Below are positions 33,181-42,044 of a stretch of DNA of 64,000 nt, one piece after another. The position numbers and the translations under genes are program-made. The stretch comes from Ramlibacter henchirensis (GTDB taxonomy: Bacteria > Pseudomonadota > Gammaproteobacteria > Burkholderiales > Burkholderiaceae_C). The notes beneath the pieces are model-generated. The model was not told the DNA's origin. It worked only from the letters and a program-made list of their open reading frames with translations, and did no database searches. The DNA is taken from positions 1 to 64,000 of the forward strand of contig NZ_SMLM01000002.1 of the NCBI RefSeq assembly GCF_004682015.1, in the 5' to 3' direction. Position 1 is the stretch's first letter, and each line of letters opens with the position of its first letter.

Positions 33181-34293
33181 ATGCCCACCGCCATCTCAGA
33201 TTGGAGCACCGCGATGATGACGTCGCTGGGAGCTGCCCTGGCCATGTTCCTGTCGGCGATACCGAAGATCATCGGCTTCGCCATCATCCTCATCGTCGGC
33301 TGGCTGCTTTCGTCGCTGGTCGAGAAGGGGGTCGCGGCGCTGCTGCGCGCCGTGCGCTTCAACGACCTCGCGGCCAAGTCGGGCTTCGCGGGTTTCGTGA
33401 GCAAGATGAACTCGGGCCCGCAGGCGGAGACAGCGGGCGCCCATGGTGGGCAGAGATCGCAGGCGATGGACCCGGCCGGGATGATCGGCCTGGTCGCCAA
33501 GTGGTTCATCCGCCTGATCGCGGCCGTGGTGGCATTCGATGCGCTGGGCCTGCCCGCCGTGTCGGAAGTGCTTCGTGAGCTCCTGCTGTGGCTGCCCAAC
33601 GTGATCGTGGCGCTGGTGGTGCTGGTGATCGGCGGCCTGGCCGCCCGTGCGCTGAGCAACCTGGTGCGCGGCGCCGCCGGTGAAGCGGGCCTCTCCAACG
33701 CCAACCTGCTGGCCAAGGTGGCCTCGGCGCTGGTGTGGTCCTTCGCGATCGTGGTGGCCGTCAACCAGATCGGCATCGCGACTGCACTCGTGAACACCCT
33801 GTTCATGGCCTTCGTCGGCGCCATCGCGCTGGGCCTCGGCCTCGCCTTCGGCCTGGGCGGCCGTGAGACCGCCGGCCAGATCGTGAGCAAGTGGTACGGC
33901 AAGGCCCAGGAGAACGCTCCGAAGCTCGCGCACGCGGCCGAGGCCGGCGGGGAGATTGCGCGCAGCCAGGCCGCGGGTGCCGCCAGCACCCTCCAGGGCG
34001 GCAGCGGCGGTGGCTACCAGGGCGGCGGCTCCTCCGGCGGCGGCTCGACCGGTGGTGGCGGCTACGGCGGCGGTTCGACCGGTGGTTCGAGCGGTGGCTA
34101 CGGCGGCGGCTCCAGCGGCGGCGGCTCCGCAGGCGGCAACTATCCGTCTTCGGGTGGCGGGCGATCCAGCGCCAGCGGCCCGCAGTACCCGACGGACGAC
34201 GGCCCGCGCGGCGGCTCGGGCGCCGGCGCGCAGGAAGGCCGCGACCAGATGTACCCCACGCCTTCTTCGCCGCGGCATCCTTCCGAAAGCTGA
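33181..34293 (+). CDS. Mechanosensitive-channel-like membrane protein with Gly/Ser-rich tail
   Basis: 370 residues. Membrane helices are at about 23-45, 98-120, 133-155, 175-197 and 205-225, with two copies of the conserved TM-helix pattern (IPKIIGFAIILIVGWLLSSL and LPNVIVALVVLVIGGLAARAL). The last, glycine-rich helix (FVGAIALGLGLAFGLGGRE) resembles the pore helix of small-conductance MscS relatives. No full MscS beta domain follows. Instead residues about 275-345 are almost only Gly, Ser, Tyr and Thr, ending in a polar tail. It is probably a cytoplasmic-membrane channel or stress-related protein of the CmpX-like group; the tail's role is unknown. Confidence 0.72.
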   Translation: MPTAISDWSTAMMTSLGAALAMFLSAIPKIIGFAIILIVGWLLSSLVEKGVAALLRAVRFNDLAAKSGFAGFVSKMNSGPQAETAGAHGGQRSQAMDPAGMIGLVAKWFIRLIAAVVAFDALGLPAVSEVLRELLLWLPNVIVALVVLVIGGLAARALSNLVRGAAGEAGLSNANLLAKVASALVWSFAIVVAVNQIGIATALVNTLFMAFVGAIALGLGLAFGLGGRETAGQIVSKWYGKAQENAPKLAHAAEAGGEIARSQAAGAASTLQGGSGGGYQGGGSSGGGSTGGGGYGGGSTGGSSGGYGGGSSGGGSAGGNYPSSGGGRSSASGPQYPTDDGPRGGSGAGAQEGRDQMYPTPSSPRHPSES

Positions 34294-34332
34294 CCGCGAG
34301 CGCGGCCCGCGCAGGCCGCATCCACCCGAGAC

Positions 34333-34354
34333 AACGGCGCCGCTGGCGCCGTTT
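34333..34354 (+). terminator. Probable Rho-independent terminator
   Basis: AACGGCGCC and GGCGCCGTT form a 9-bp stem with a GCT loop, followed by TCC, 40 bp after the channel-like gene stop. The T-run is short, so efficiency is uncertain. Confidence 0.55.
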
Positions 34355-34467
34355 CCATTCGCACCGTTCCAGGAAGCAGAACGGAAGCCGCCGGTCAGCA
34401 TGCCAAGCGACGCTACACTGGCTGCGACGGTGCGAGCCCCTCGCCCAGAACAAGAAGCAAGAATGCG

Positions 34468-35649
34468 ATGGACCTTTCCGATGCCTCTTTCCAGCGGCTG
34501 ATCGATCTCGTCTACGAGGCCGTGGAGCACCCCGACCGCTGGCGGCGCTTCTACGAGGAACTGCAGCCGGCGATCGGCGTGAAGTCGGTCCACATGCTGG
34601 CCCTGGACAAGCGCCACGGCACCTTGTCGTACAGCGACGGCGCCAACCTGCCGGTGCAGGGCGAACTGGCGTACATGCAGCACTACCGCACGCTGGACCC
34701 GCGGCTGCCCGTGATCCTGGAGCGCGCGCCCGCGGAGTGGACCCACTGCCACGAGATCCTGGACGAGTCGGTGGTGGCGCGCCATCCCTTCTACCAGGAG
34801 TTCCTGCTGCCCTACGACCGGCGCTACATGAGCGCCACCAAGCTGGTCGACACGCCCGACGCCACCATCATTCTGGCCACCCTCAGCGGCCAGTCGCAGG
34901 GGCCGCTGACAGCCGAGGCCGTGCGCTTCGTGGACCGGCTGATGCCGCACCTGCAGCGCGCATGCCGCATCGGCCTGCAGAACTTCGTCTATTCCAGCCA
35001 GGCGCTGGTGGGCCACATGCTGGTGAACAAGCTGCGGCAGCCGGTGATCCTGATGACGTCGGGCGGGCACGTCATGCACAGCAACGAGGCCGCGCGCGAC
35101 CTCTTGCGGTCCACGAAGCTCGTGGCGGTGGAAGACGGCCGCTTGCGCCTGCCCTCGCCGCACCTGCAGCAGCTGCTGGAAGGCTGCGCGACGCTGGAAC
35201 AGGCGTTCAAGACGGCCCAGGCCGGGTCTGCTGAATCGGGAGGCACGCACGAGGCTTCGGGTTCCCAGTTCCGCTCGCTGCGCATCACCGAGGGGCCGCG
35301 CGCGGGCGATGCGCTCTACGCCTTCTACAGCCTGCTGCTGCCCGGAAGCGTGATGGGCACCTTCGGCCTGCGGCCGGTGGTGATGCTTCTCTTCTACCAC
35401 CCGTCGTCGGCGCCGCCGATCGACTCCGGCCTGCTGTACGCCGTGTTCGGCCTCACGCCCGCCGAATGCCGCATCGCGACGATGCTGGCCGAAGGACTCT
35501 CGCTCAAGCAGATCGCCGACGCGCAGGGCACGCAGCACGAAACCGTGCGCAAGCAGCTGCGCTCGATCTACCAGAAGACCTCCACCAACCGGCAGCCGGA
35601 ACTGGTGCGCCTGCTGCTGCACCTGCCGCACAACGCCGTGCAGGACTGA
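34468..35649 (+). CDS. LuxR-family helix-turn-helix transcriptional regulator
   Basis: 393 residues. The C-terminal LuxR/GerE domain (about 325-385) reads LTPAECRIATMLAEGLSLKQIADAQGTQHETVRKQL and ends with a second helix. The N-terminal 250 residues are not a receiver or an acyl-homoserine-lactone domain that I can recognise; they begin DASFQRLIDLVYEAVEHPDRW, a pattern shared by many orphan LuxR regulators in Burkholderiales. The signal and targets are unknown. The lipoprotein gene downstream is separated by 149 bp. Confidence 0.85.
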   Translation: MDLSDASFQRLIDLVYEAVEHPDRWRRFYEELQPAIGVKSVHMLALDKRHGTLSYSDGANLPVQGELAYMQHYRTLDPRLPVILERAPAEWTHCHEILDESVVARHPFYQEFLLPYDRRYMSATKLVDTPDATIILATLSGQSQGPLTAEAVRFVDRLMPHLQRACRIGLQNFVYSSQALVGHMLVNKLRQPVILMTSGGHVMHSNEAARDLLRSTKLVAVEDGRLRLPSPHLQQLLEGCATLEQAFKTAQAGSAESGGTHEASGSQFRSLRITEGPRAGDALYAFYSLLLPGSVMGTFGLRPVVMLLFYHPSSAPPIDSGLLYAVFGLTPAECRIATMLAEGLSLKQIADAQGTQHETVRKQLRSIYQKTSTNRQPELVRLLLHLPHNAVQD

Positions 35650-35798
35650 CGGATCCGCGCCGCAGTTACCCCAAACGGGGAATGGATGCGGCGCCCGCTT
35701 TCGACCATCCTCGCGCCCTGGCGTTGCGACACGCTTCGTAACCCTGGCAACCTGCAGCTACAAGCGAAGCAGGCAGTTCGAACTAACCGAGGACGAAG

Positions 35799-37472
35799 AT
35801 GAGGTTGAAAGCACTAGGTTTGACGTTGATGGCCGTCTCGGTCGCGGCGATGGTCGCGGCTTGCGGCGGCGGCGGTGGCGGTGGCGGCGATTCCGCGCAA
35901 CCGGGTGTGCAGCTGTCCGGGGTGGCAGCCACCGGCCTGGCCCTGGCGAACAGCTCCGTCGACGTGAAGTGCGCGTCCGGCACCGGCACGGCGACCACCA
36001 ACGCTTCCGGCGCCTACACGGTGGCGGTGGTGAACGGGGCGCTGCCCTGCCTGGTGAAGGTGACCGGCACGGCGGACGGCGCGGAAGTGACGTTGCACTC
36101 CCTGGCCGAGGCGGGCACCGCCAGCGGCAGCACGACCACTGCGACGGCGAACGTGACGCCGCTGACGGAAATGATCCTGGCGCAGCTGGCCGGCACGGTG
36201 CCCACCAGCTTCTTCGAGAGCTTCGGCTCCGGCACCACGGTCACGGCGGCGCAACTGCAGGCCGCCACCACGACGGTGCTTGCGGCACTGAAGGACGCCA
36301 CCGGCATCGACCTGGCCGCCGACCCGTTCAAGTCGGACCTCGTCCCGGCGACTGCCACCACCGCGGGCAATGCTTACGACGACGCGCTCGAGGCCCTCAA
36401 GGCCAAGGTGCCGCTGCAATCGTTGCCGCTGGTCGTGACGCAGATCGCCAGCACGGCCGTCACCTCCGGCACGACGACCGCCCCGCTCACCCTGGCTGAC
36501 GTGATGGCCGGCGTGAACGCGGGCGGCTCGGCCACCTGCCCCACCGCCCTCAGCGGCAAGTACCGGGTCATCGAGTACACCGGCCTCGTGCAGGAAGTGC
36601 AGATCGACTTCGGCCGCAACGTGGTGATCGACGGCGCGGACGAAATCCCCTTCACGCCGAGCGCCCAGCCGTGCGAGTTCAGCATCGGCTCGGGGCCCAC
36701 GGCGACCCGGATCGGTTTCGGCCCCAGCGGCGTCGGCGCGCTGCAGGACGACGGAACCATCGCTTACCTCGTTCCGGTGCAGGCGCACCCGCTTTCCGCG
36801 TTCACGGGGGAGTGGAACTACGTCGAGAGCGGCATTCGGGAAGACGACAACCCGGTGCATTTCCTGGGCAAGTTCACCTTCGCCGCCACGGGCGCGGGCG
36901 TGGAATGCGGCTACCGGAACGAGGACACCGGCGCCCTCTCCGCCACATGCGAGCAGGACAATGTGCTGCCTTCGATCAGCGCGACGTCCGACGGTGGCGC
37001 TGCGCTGGCCTACGGCGATACGCCCGGCGTGATGTACGGCTATCGCGCCCCGAACGGCAACTTCTTTGCGTTCGGCTCGACCAACGCGTCCGGCACGGGC
37101 ACGACCGGCAGCATGCGCACCCACTTCATCATGCACAAACCCTCGCCGTGGGTCGCCCCGGCGGTTGGCGCCGTATCGAAGTACTGGGACTTCGCGATGC
37201 TGCCCACCTCCGCCGGGCTGGCGCCATCCTCCGCGGCTGACTCGAGCACGGTCAACAGCGTCTCCGGCAACACGGTGCAGCGCACCCGCGCCTCCGACAG
37301 CCGGGTGGACACGTTGAGCCTGAACGACCCTCTTCCCGGCGTGCGCACGAGGATCGGTCCCTCCACGTTGGCCGTGCAGCACCAGATCCAGCTGGGCGGC
37401 CTCGGCGTGACGGTGACCTTCAACGGCGAGGGCGAGCCGCACCTGTACGCCGCGAGCCTCGGTCGTCCCTGA
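35799..37472 (+). CDS. Putative lipoprotein of unknown function
   Basis: 557 residues. Lipoprotein signal MRLKALGLTLMAVSVAAMVAAC with the acylated Cys at residue 22, followed by a run of eight glycines. Residues about 37-85 (GVQLSGVAATGLALANSSVDVKC and the following strands) resemble a carboxypeptidase-regulatory-like beta sandwich. A helical Ala/Thr-rich stretch follows (about 100-230), and the C-terminal half is a beta-rich domain with scattered cysteines. No enzyme motif is seen. A GAGGA site precedes the ATG, and a strong terminator lies just downstream, so it is probably monocistronic. Likely outer-membrane-anchored and periplasmic or surface exposed. Confidence 0.7.
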   Translation: MRLKALGLTLMAVSVAAMVAACGGGGGGGGDSAQPGVQLSGVAATGLALANSSVDVKCASGTGTATTNASGAYTVAVVNGALPCLVKVTGTADGAEVTLHSLAEAGTASGSTTTATANVTPLTEMILAQLAGTVPTSFFESFGSGTTVTAAQLQAATTTVLAALKDATGIDLAADPFKSDLVPATATTAGNAYDDALEALKAKVPLQSLPLVVTQIASTAVTSGTTTAPLTLADVMAGVNAGGSATCPTALSGKYRVIEYTGLVQEVQIDFGRNVVIDGADEIPFTPSAQPCEFSIGSGPTATRIGFGPSGVGALQDDGTIAYLVPVQAHPLSAFTGEWNYVESGIREDDNPVHFLGKFTFAATGAGVECGYRNEDTGALSATCEQDNVLPSISATSDGGAALAYGDTPGVMYGYRAPNGNFFAFGSTNASGTGTTGSMRTHFIMHKPSPWVAPAVGAVSKYWDFAMLPTSAGLAPSSAADSSTVNSVSGNTVQRTRASDSRVDTLSLNDPLPGVRTRIGPSTLAVQHQIQLGGLGVTVTFNGEGEPHLYAASLGRP

Positions 37473-37495
37473 CACCGGCCTGCTCGACGAGAAAA

Positions 37496-37522
37496 GGCCC
37501 CGCTTCGGCGGGGCCATTTTTC
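37496..37522 (+). terminator. Rho-independent terminator
   Basis: GGCCCCGC, a TTCG tetraloop and GCGGGGCC form a perfect 8-bp stem preceded by AAAA and followed by ATTTTTCTT. It ends the lipoprotein transcript and may work in both directions. Confidence 0.93.
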
Positions 37523-37671
37523 TTGTATCCGGGCGCAAGCGGCTGGGCCACGCATGCGTGGAGAGTCCCCGCGCCTGCTCTGCGGCGCGCGCGACCTGCT
37601 CCTACACCGCGCTGCCGGATGCGTTGCTACTTTGGATGCAGCCCCTGCGGAGGTGGCGGCGCCAACATCCC

Positions 37672-38709
37672 ATGAAGATCGCCCAGGTCGCCCCGCTCTA
37701 CGAAAGCGTCCCGCCGCGCGCGTATGGCGGAACCGAGCGTGTCGTGCACTACCTGACCGAAGCGCTGATCGACCTCGGCCATGAGGTCACGCTGTTCGCC
37801 AGCGGCGACTCCCGCACACGCGCGCGGCTCGTGCCGGTGATCGACCGCGCGCTGAGGCTGCACCGTGGCAAGCCCGACCCGGTGATCTGGCACACGCTGA
37901 TGGTCGACCGCGTGCGCGAGCTGTCCCGCAATTTCGACGTCATCCACTTCCACATGGACGTGCTGCACCTGCCCTTCGCCGTGCGCTGCGAAAAGCCGAG
38001 CCTGACCACGCTGCACGGACGGCTGGACCTGCCGGACCTGCAGCCGCTGTTCCGCCAGTTCCGGCAGCATCCGCTGGTGTCGATCTCGTGGGCCCAGCGC
38101 GCGCCGCTGCCCGGCGCCAACTGGCTGGGGACCGTGCACCATGGGCTGCCGCTGGACCTGTACGACTTCCATCCACAGGCGCAGGACTACTTCGCGTTCG
38201 TGGGCCGCATCTCGCCCGAGAAGCGCTGCGACCGCGCCATCGAGATCGCGGTGGCGTGCGACACGCCGCTGCGCATCGCGGCCAAGGTCGACGACGCCGA
38301 CCGCGCCTACTGGGAAAGGGAGATCGAGCCGATGCTGGACCACCCGCTCGTCACGTTCATCGGCGAGATCGGCGATCGCGAGAAGAACACCTTCATCGGC
38401 AACGCACGCGCCCTGCTGGCGCCGATCGACTGGCCCGAACCTTTCGGCCTGGTGATCATCGAGGCGCTGGCCTGCGGCACGCCGGTCATCGCGTACGGCC
38501 ACGGCTCGGTGCCGGAGCTGCTGGACGACGGCATCACCGGCTTCATCGTGCACGACCAGCGGCAGGCGATCGAGGCGGCGCGCAACGTGCACCGCATCGA
38601 CCGGCGCGCCTGCCGCGAGCAGTTCGAGCGCCGCTTCGCCGCGCCGGTGATGGCGGACGCGTACGCGAAGCTGTACCGGCGGCTGTGCGCTTCGCGGCTG
38701 GCCGCCTGA
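37672..38709 (+). CDS. Glycosyltransferase family 4 protein
   Basis: 345 residues, GT-B fold. The N-terminus MKIAQVAPLYESVPPRAYGGTERVV supplies the acceptor-side loop, and the nucleotide-sugar side shows FVGRISPEKRCDRAIEIA and the EPFGLVIIEALACGTPVIA region with the E-x7-E pattern of GT4 enzymes. I chose the ATG at 37672 because family members start this way; the frame is open upstream to 37558. It is followed 14 bp later by an amylo-alpha-1,6-glucosidase, a recurrent pair in Proteobacteria. The sugar donor and acceptor are unknown. Confidence 0.87.
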   Translation: MKIAQVAPLYESVPPRAYGGTERVVHYLTEALIDLGHEVTLFASGDSRTRARLVPVIDRALRLHRGKPDPVIWHTLMVDRVRELSRNFDVIHFHMDVLHLPFAVRCEKPSLTTLHGRLDLPDLQPLFRQFRQHPLVSISWAQRAPLPGANWLGTVHHGLPLDLYDFHPQAQDYFAFVGRISPEKRCDRAIEIAVACDTPLRIAAKVDDADRAYWEREIEPMLDHPLVTFIGEIGDREKNTFIGNARALLAPIDWPEPFGLVIIEALACGTPVIAYGHGSVPELLDDGITGFIVHDQRQAIEAARNVHRIDRRACREQFERRFAAPVMADAYAKLYRRLCASRLAA

Positions 38710-38722
38710 GGCGAGGAACCGG

Positions 38723-40894
38723 ATGACCGAGAAGAAGATCCAGGTCGGCGACAAGTGGTACGTGCTGGCGACGTTCGCGCGCCCCGACGAGCAGCCGCAG
38801 ACCATCAAGCGCGACCACTCCTTCGCGATGTTCGATCGCCTCGGCGACATCTCGGCGCTCGCGCCCTGCCAGGAGGGCCTGTACCACGAGGACACGCGCT
38901 ACCTCTCGTACCAGGAACTCACGATCAACGGCGCGCGCCCGCTGTACCTGGGCTCGTCGGTGCAGGAGGCCAACAGCCTGCTGGCCATCGACCTGATGAA
39001 CCCGGACCTGGCCGAACGCGGGGAGGTCGTGCTGCCCAAGGGCGAGCTGCACCTGTTCCGCGCCAAGCTGCTGTGGCAGGGCGCGTGCTACGAGCACCTG
39101 CGCGTGAGCCACCACGGCAGCCGGCCGGCGCACGTGCGCATCGAACTCGCTTTCGACGCGGACTTCGTCGACCTGTTCGAGGTTCGCGGCATGCAGCGGC
39201 AGCGCCACGGCGAACGCCTGCCGCCGCAGCTGACGGCCGACACGGTCACCCTGCCCTACCGCGGCCTCGATGCCGCGCAGCGCCGCACCCGCCTGCGCTT
39301 CGATCCGCCGCCGCACGCACTGGAGCCGCACCGCGCGCGCTTCGACGTGCGGCTGGACCCCGGGGAGGAGCGCCACTTCTACTTCACCGTCGCCTGCGAA
39401 CGCGAGGGCGATCCTCCCCCTGCGCTGGTCGACTATCTCACCGCCTTCCGCGCCAACAACGCGGCCCGCCGCGAGCTCGTGGAAGCCTCGTGCCACCTGC
39501 GCACGTCCAACCCGCTGGCCAACCTGTGGCTGGACCGCTCGGTGTCGGACCTGGCGATGCTCACCACGCGGCTGCGCACCGGCCCCTATCCGTTCGCCGG
39601 CGTGCCCTGGTACTCCACCACCTTCGGCCGCGACGGCATCCTCACCGCGCTGGAATACCTGTGGCTGGACCCATCGCTGGCGCGCGGCGTGCTGGAGTTC
39701 CTGGCCGACACGCAGGCCACGGCTTCCGACGCGGCGCGCGACGCCGAGCCCGGCAAGATCCTGCACGAGGCGCGATCCAGCGAGATGGCGCGCACGCGCG
39801 AGATCCCGTTCGGCCGCTACTACGGCACGGTGGACGCGACGCCGCTGTTCCTGGTGCTGGCCGGCGCGTACTGGCAGCGCACCGCCGACGCCGCCACCGT
39901 GCAGCGGCTGTGGCCCAACCTGATGGCGGCGCTCGGCTGGATCGACGGCCATGGCGATGCGGACGGCGACGGCTTCGTCGAGTACGCGCGCAAGAGCGCC
40001 GACGGCCTGACGCAGCAGGGCTGGAAGGACTCGCACGATTCGGTGTTCCATCGCGACGGCCGCTCTGCCGAGGCGCCGATCGCGCTGTGCGAGGTGCAGG
40101 GCTACGTCTACCAGGGCAAGCTGGCGATGTCGCAGATGGCCAGGGCTTTCGGCGACGAGGTGCTCGCGCTGCGACTGGCCCAGGAGGCGGAGAACCTGCG
40201 GGTGCGGTTCCAGTCCGCGTTCTGGTCGCCGGAGCGCGGCAGCTACGCGCTGGCGCTGGACGGCGACAAGCGCCGCTGCGAAGTGCTGGCCTCCAACGTC
40301 GGGCATTGCCTGTGGAGCGGCATCGCGGCGGACGACCACGCCCAGCGCATCGCCGACGCGCTGCTCGGCCCTGCGTTCTTCAGCGGCTGGGGCGTGCGCA
40401 CCGTCGCCGAGGGCGAGGCCCGCTACAACCCGATGTCGTACCACAACGGATCGATCTGGCCGCACGACAACGCCATCGCCGCCATGGGGCTCGCGCGCTA
40501 TGGGCGGACCGAGGACGCGATGCGCCTGCTGGCCGCGATGTTCGAATCGAGCCTGCACTTCGACCTGCACCGCCTGCCCGAGTTGTTCTGCGGTTTCCCG
40601 CGCCGCCACGACGCCGGGCCGACGCTGTACCCGGTGGCGTGCTCACCGCAAGCCTGGGCCGCGGCCGCGCCCTTCGCCGTGCTGCAGGCCTGCCTGGGGC
40701 TGTCGTTCGAGGGCGAGACCAAGGACGTCTGCCTGCGCACGCCGCGCCTGCCCGGCTTCATCGACTGGCTGCGCATCGAGCGGCTCGGCCTGCCCGGTGC
40801 GAGTTGCGACCTCCTGCTCACGCGGCATGAGCGCAGCGTGGGCGTGGAGGTGCTGAGAAAGGATGCCGGGGTGAATGTGCGGGTGGTGGCCTAG
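38723..40894 (+). CDS. Amylo-alpha-1,6-glucosidase (glycogen debranching-type)
   Basis: 723 residues. An N-terminal glycogen-debranching beta domain (about 25-240; GLYHEDTRYLSYQELTING) is followed by an (alpha/alpha)6-barrel catalytic domain (about 270-700) with YSTTFGRDGILTALEYLW, GWKDSHDSV and NPMSYHNGSIWPHDNAIAA, typical of the bacterial amylo-1,6-glucosidase group. Such enzymes hydrolyse alpha-1,6 branch glucose from limit dextrins or related glucans. No signal peptide is seen, so it is cytoplasmic. The ATG has a GAGGAA site and the gene is probably co-transcribed with the preceding glycosyltransferase. Confidence 0.88.
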   Translation: MTEKKIQVGDKWYVLATFARPDEQPQTIKRDHSFAMFDRLGDISALAPCQEGLYHEDTRYLSYQELTINGARPLYLGSSVQEANSLLAIDLMNPDLAERGEVVLPKGELHLFRAKLLWQGACYEHLRVSHHGSRPAHVRIELAFDADFVDLFEVRGMQRQRHGERLPPQLTADTVTLPYRGLDAAQRRTRLRFDPPPHALEPHRARFDVRLDPGEERHFYFTVACEREGDPPPALVDYLTAFRANNAARRELVEASCHLRTSNPLANLWLDRSVSDLAMLTTRLRTGPYPFAGVPWYSTTFGRDGILTALEYLWLDPSLARGVLEFLADTQATASDAARDAEPGKILHEARSSEMARTREIPFGRYYGTVDATPLFLVLAGAYWQRTADAATVQRLWPNLMAALGWIDGHGDADGDGFVEYARKSADGLTQQGWKDSHDSVFHRDGRSAEAPIALCEVQGYVYQGKLAMSQMARAFGDEVLALRLAQEAENLRVRFQSAFWSPERGSYALALDGDKRRCEVLASNVGHCLWSGIAADDHAQRIADALLGPAFFSGWGVRTVAEGEARYNPMSYHNGSIWPHDNAIAAMGLARYGRTEDAMRLLAAMFESSLHFDLHRLPELFCGFPRRHDAGPTLYPVACSPQAWAAAAPFAVLQACLGLSFEGETKDVCLRTPRLPGFIDWLRIERLGLPGASCDLLLTRHERSVGVEVLRKDAGVNVRVVA

Positions 40895-40922
40895 GCGCCC
40901 ACTTCCCCGCTGCCGGCCGCGC

Positions 40923-41909
40923 TCACTGGGCCTTGATGTTCCGCTGCTTGATCAGCTTGCCGAGCACCTCGTGCTCGCGCCGCAGCATGCCCGCGAACTC
41001 CGACTGCGAGCTCATCACGGGTTCGGCGTTGAGCTCATTCAGCCGCGCGAGCACGTCGGGCGCCTTCATCACCTTGCCGAATTCGGTGGCGATGCGCGAG
41101 ACCACCGCGGGTGGCGTGCCGGCCGGCACGAAAAGGCCGGTCCACTGCTGCGGCTTGAATTGGGGGAAGCCCGCTTCGGCGAAGGTGGGCACGTTGGGCA
41201 TCGCCGCCGAGCGCTTGTCGCTCGTGACGGCCAGCGCCTTGATCTTGCCGCCCGCGACCTGCGGCGCCGCGAGGGTCGCGGAGATCAGCATCACCTGAAC
41301 GTGGCCGCCGATCAGGTCGGTCATGGCCGGGCCGCCGCCCTTGTAGGCGACGTGCGGCATCTCGATGCCGGCCAGGTCCTTGAACACCTCGAAGTAGAGG
41401 TGGTTGCTGGTGCCGATGCCGGGGCTCGCGTAGCTGATCTTGCCCGTGCTGGCCTTGGCGTGGCTCACGAAGTCCTTGAGCGAATTCGCCGGCACGTCGT
41501 TGTTGACCACCATCACCAGCGGGATGCGCGCCAGCATCCCGACCGGCGTGAGGTCCTTGAAAGCGTCGTAGCCGAGGTTGGGCACCAGGTGCGGGTTGGC
41601 CGGCACGCTGTCGGCGCTGAGCAGCAGCGTGTGGCCATCCGGGGCCGACTTGGCCAGCAGGCCCTCGGCGACCGTGCCGCCGGCGCCGGGCCGGTTCTCG
41701 ATCACGACCGGCTGACCGGCCGCCTCCTGCAACCGAGGCTGGAGGGCGCGTGCGATCAGGTCGGTCAGGCCGCCGGGTGCGAAGCTGACGAGGATCCGGA
41801 TCGGCTTGGCGGGCCACTCCTGGGCGAAGGCAGAGGGCGCTGCGACTGCCGCACAGGCGGCCGCCGCGGTGCCCGCCAGCAGGCGGCGCAGAAAAGCGCG
41901 TTTGAGCAT
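40923..41909 (-). CDS. Bug-family periplasmic substrate-binding protein (TctC-like)
   Basis: 328 residues from the ATG at 41909. Signal peptide: RRLLAGTAAAACAAVAAPSAFA, cut before QEWPAKPI. The mature start WPAKPIRILVSFAPGGLTDLIAR and the IENRPGAGGTVAEGLLAKSAPDGHTLL segment are the Bug signature. These proteins bind small carboxylates, often aromatic acids or their breakdown products; here the gene is divergent from an IclR regulator and a ring-cleavage cluster. No tctA/tctB membrane genes are present, which is usual for orphan Bug proteins. Confidence 0.9.
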   Translation of the reverse strand: MLKRAFLRRLLAGTAAAACAAVAAPSAFAQEWPAKPIRILVSFAPGGLTDLIARALQPRLQEAAGQPVVIENRPGAGGTVAEGLLAKSAPDGHTLLLSADSVPANPHLVPNLGYDAFKDLTPVGMLARIPLVMVVNNDVPANSLKDFVSHAKASTGKISYASPGIGTSNHLYFEVFKDLAGIEMPHVAYKGGGPAMTDLIGGHVQVMLISATLAAPQVAGGKIKALAVTSDKRSAAMPNVPTFAEAGFPQFKPQQWTGLFVPAGTPPAVVSRIATEFGKVMKAPDVLARLNELNAEPVMSSQSEFAGMLRREHEVLGKLIKQRNIKAQ

Positions 41910-41955
41910 GGTGTTTCCTGTAAGTTGTGCCGCCCCCGAAACCGGGCGGCCAAGC

Positions 41956-41974
41956 TTGTCCATGTAGTGGACAA
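41956..41974. promoter_or_regulatory. Palindromic operator between bug and iclR (candidate IclR site)
   Basis: TTGTCCA, five bases, TGGACAA: a perfect inverted repeat lying 46 bp before the bug start and 70 bp before the iclR start. Its core GTCCA-N5-TGGAC recurs with identical spacing before the Rieske oxygenase gene (42849-42863), which suggests one regulator for both promoters. Confidence 0.62.
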
Positions 41975-42044
41975 CTGTTTCCATTTTCGGCACGCTGTGG
42001 CCTGTGTCAATCCGGTGCGGCCGCGCCGACTACCTAGAACTTTC

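Noticed and set aside
35669..35680. CCCC-N4-GGGG motif after the LuxR gene as an operator
   Set aside because: Symmetric but too short and simple for this GC content; no second copy was noticed near the LuxR gene.
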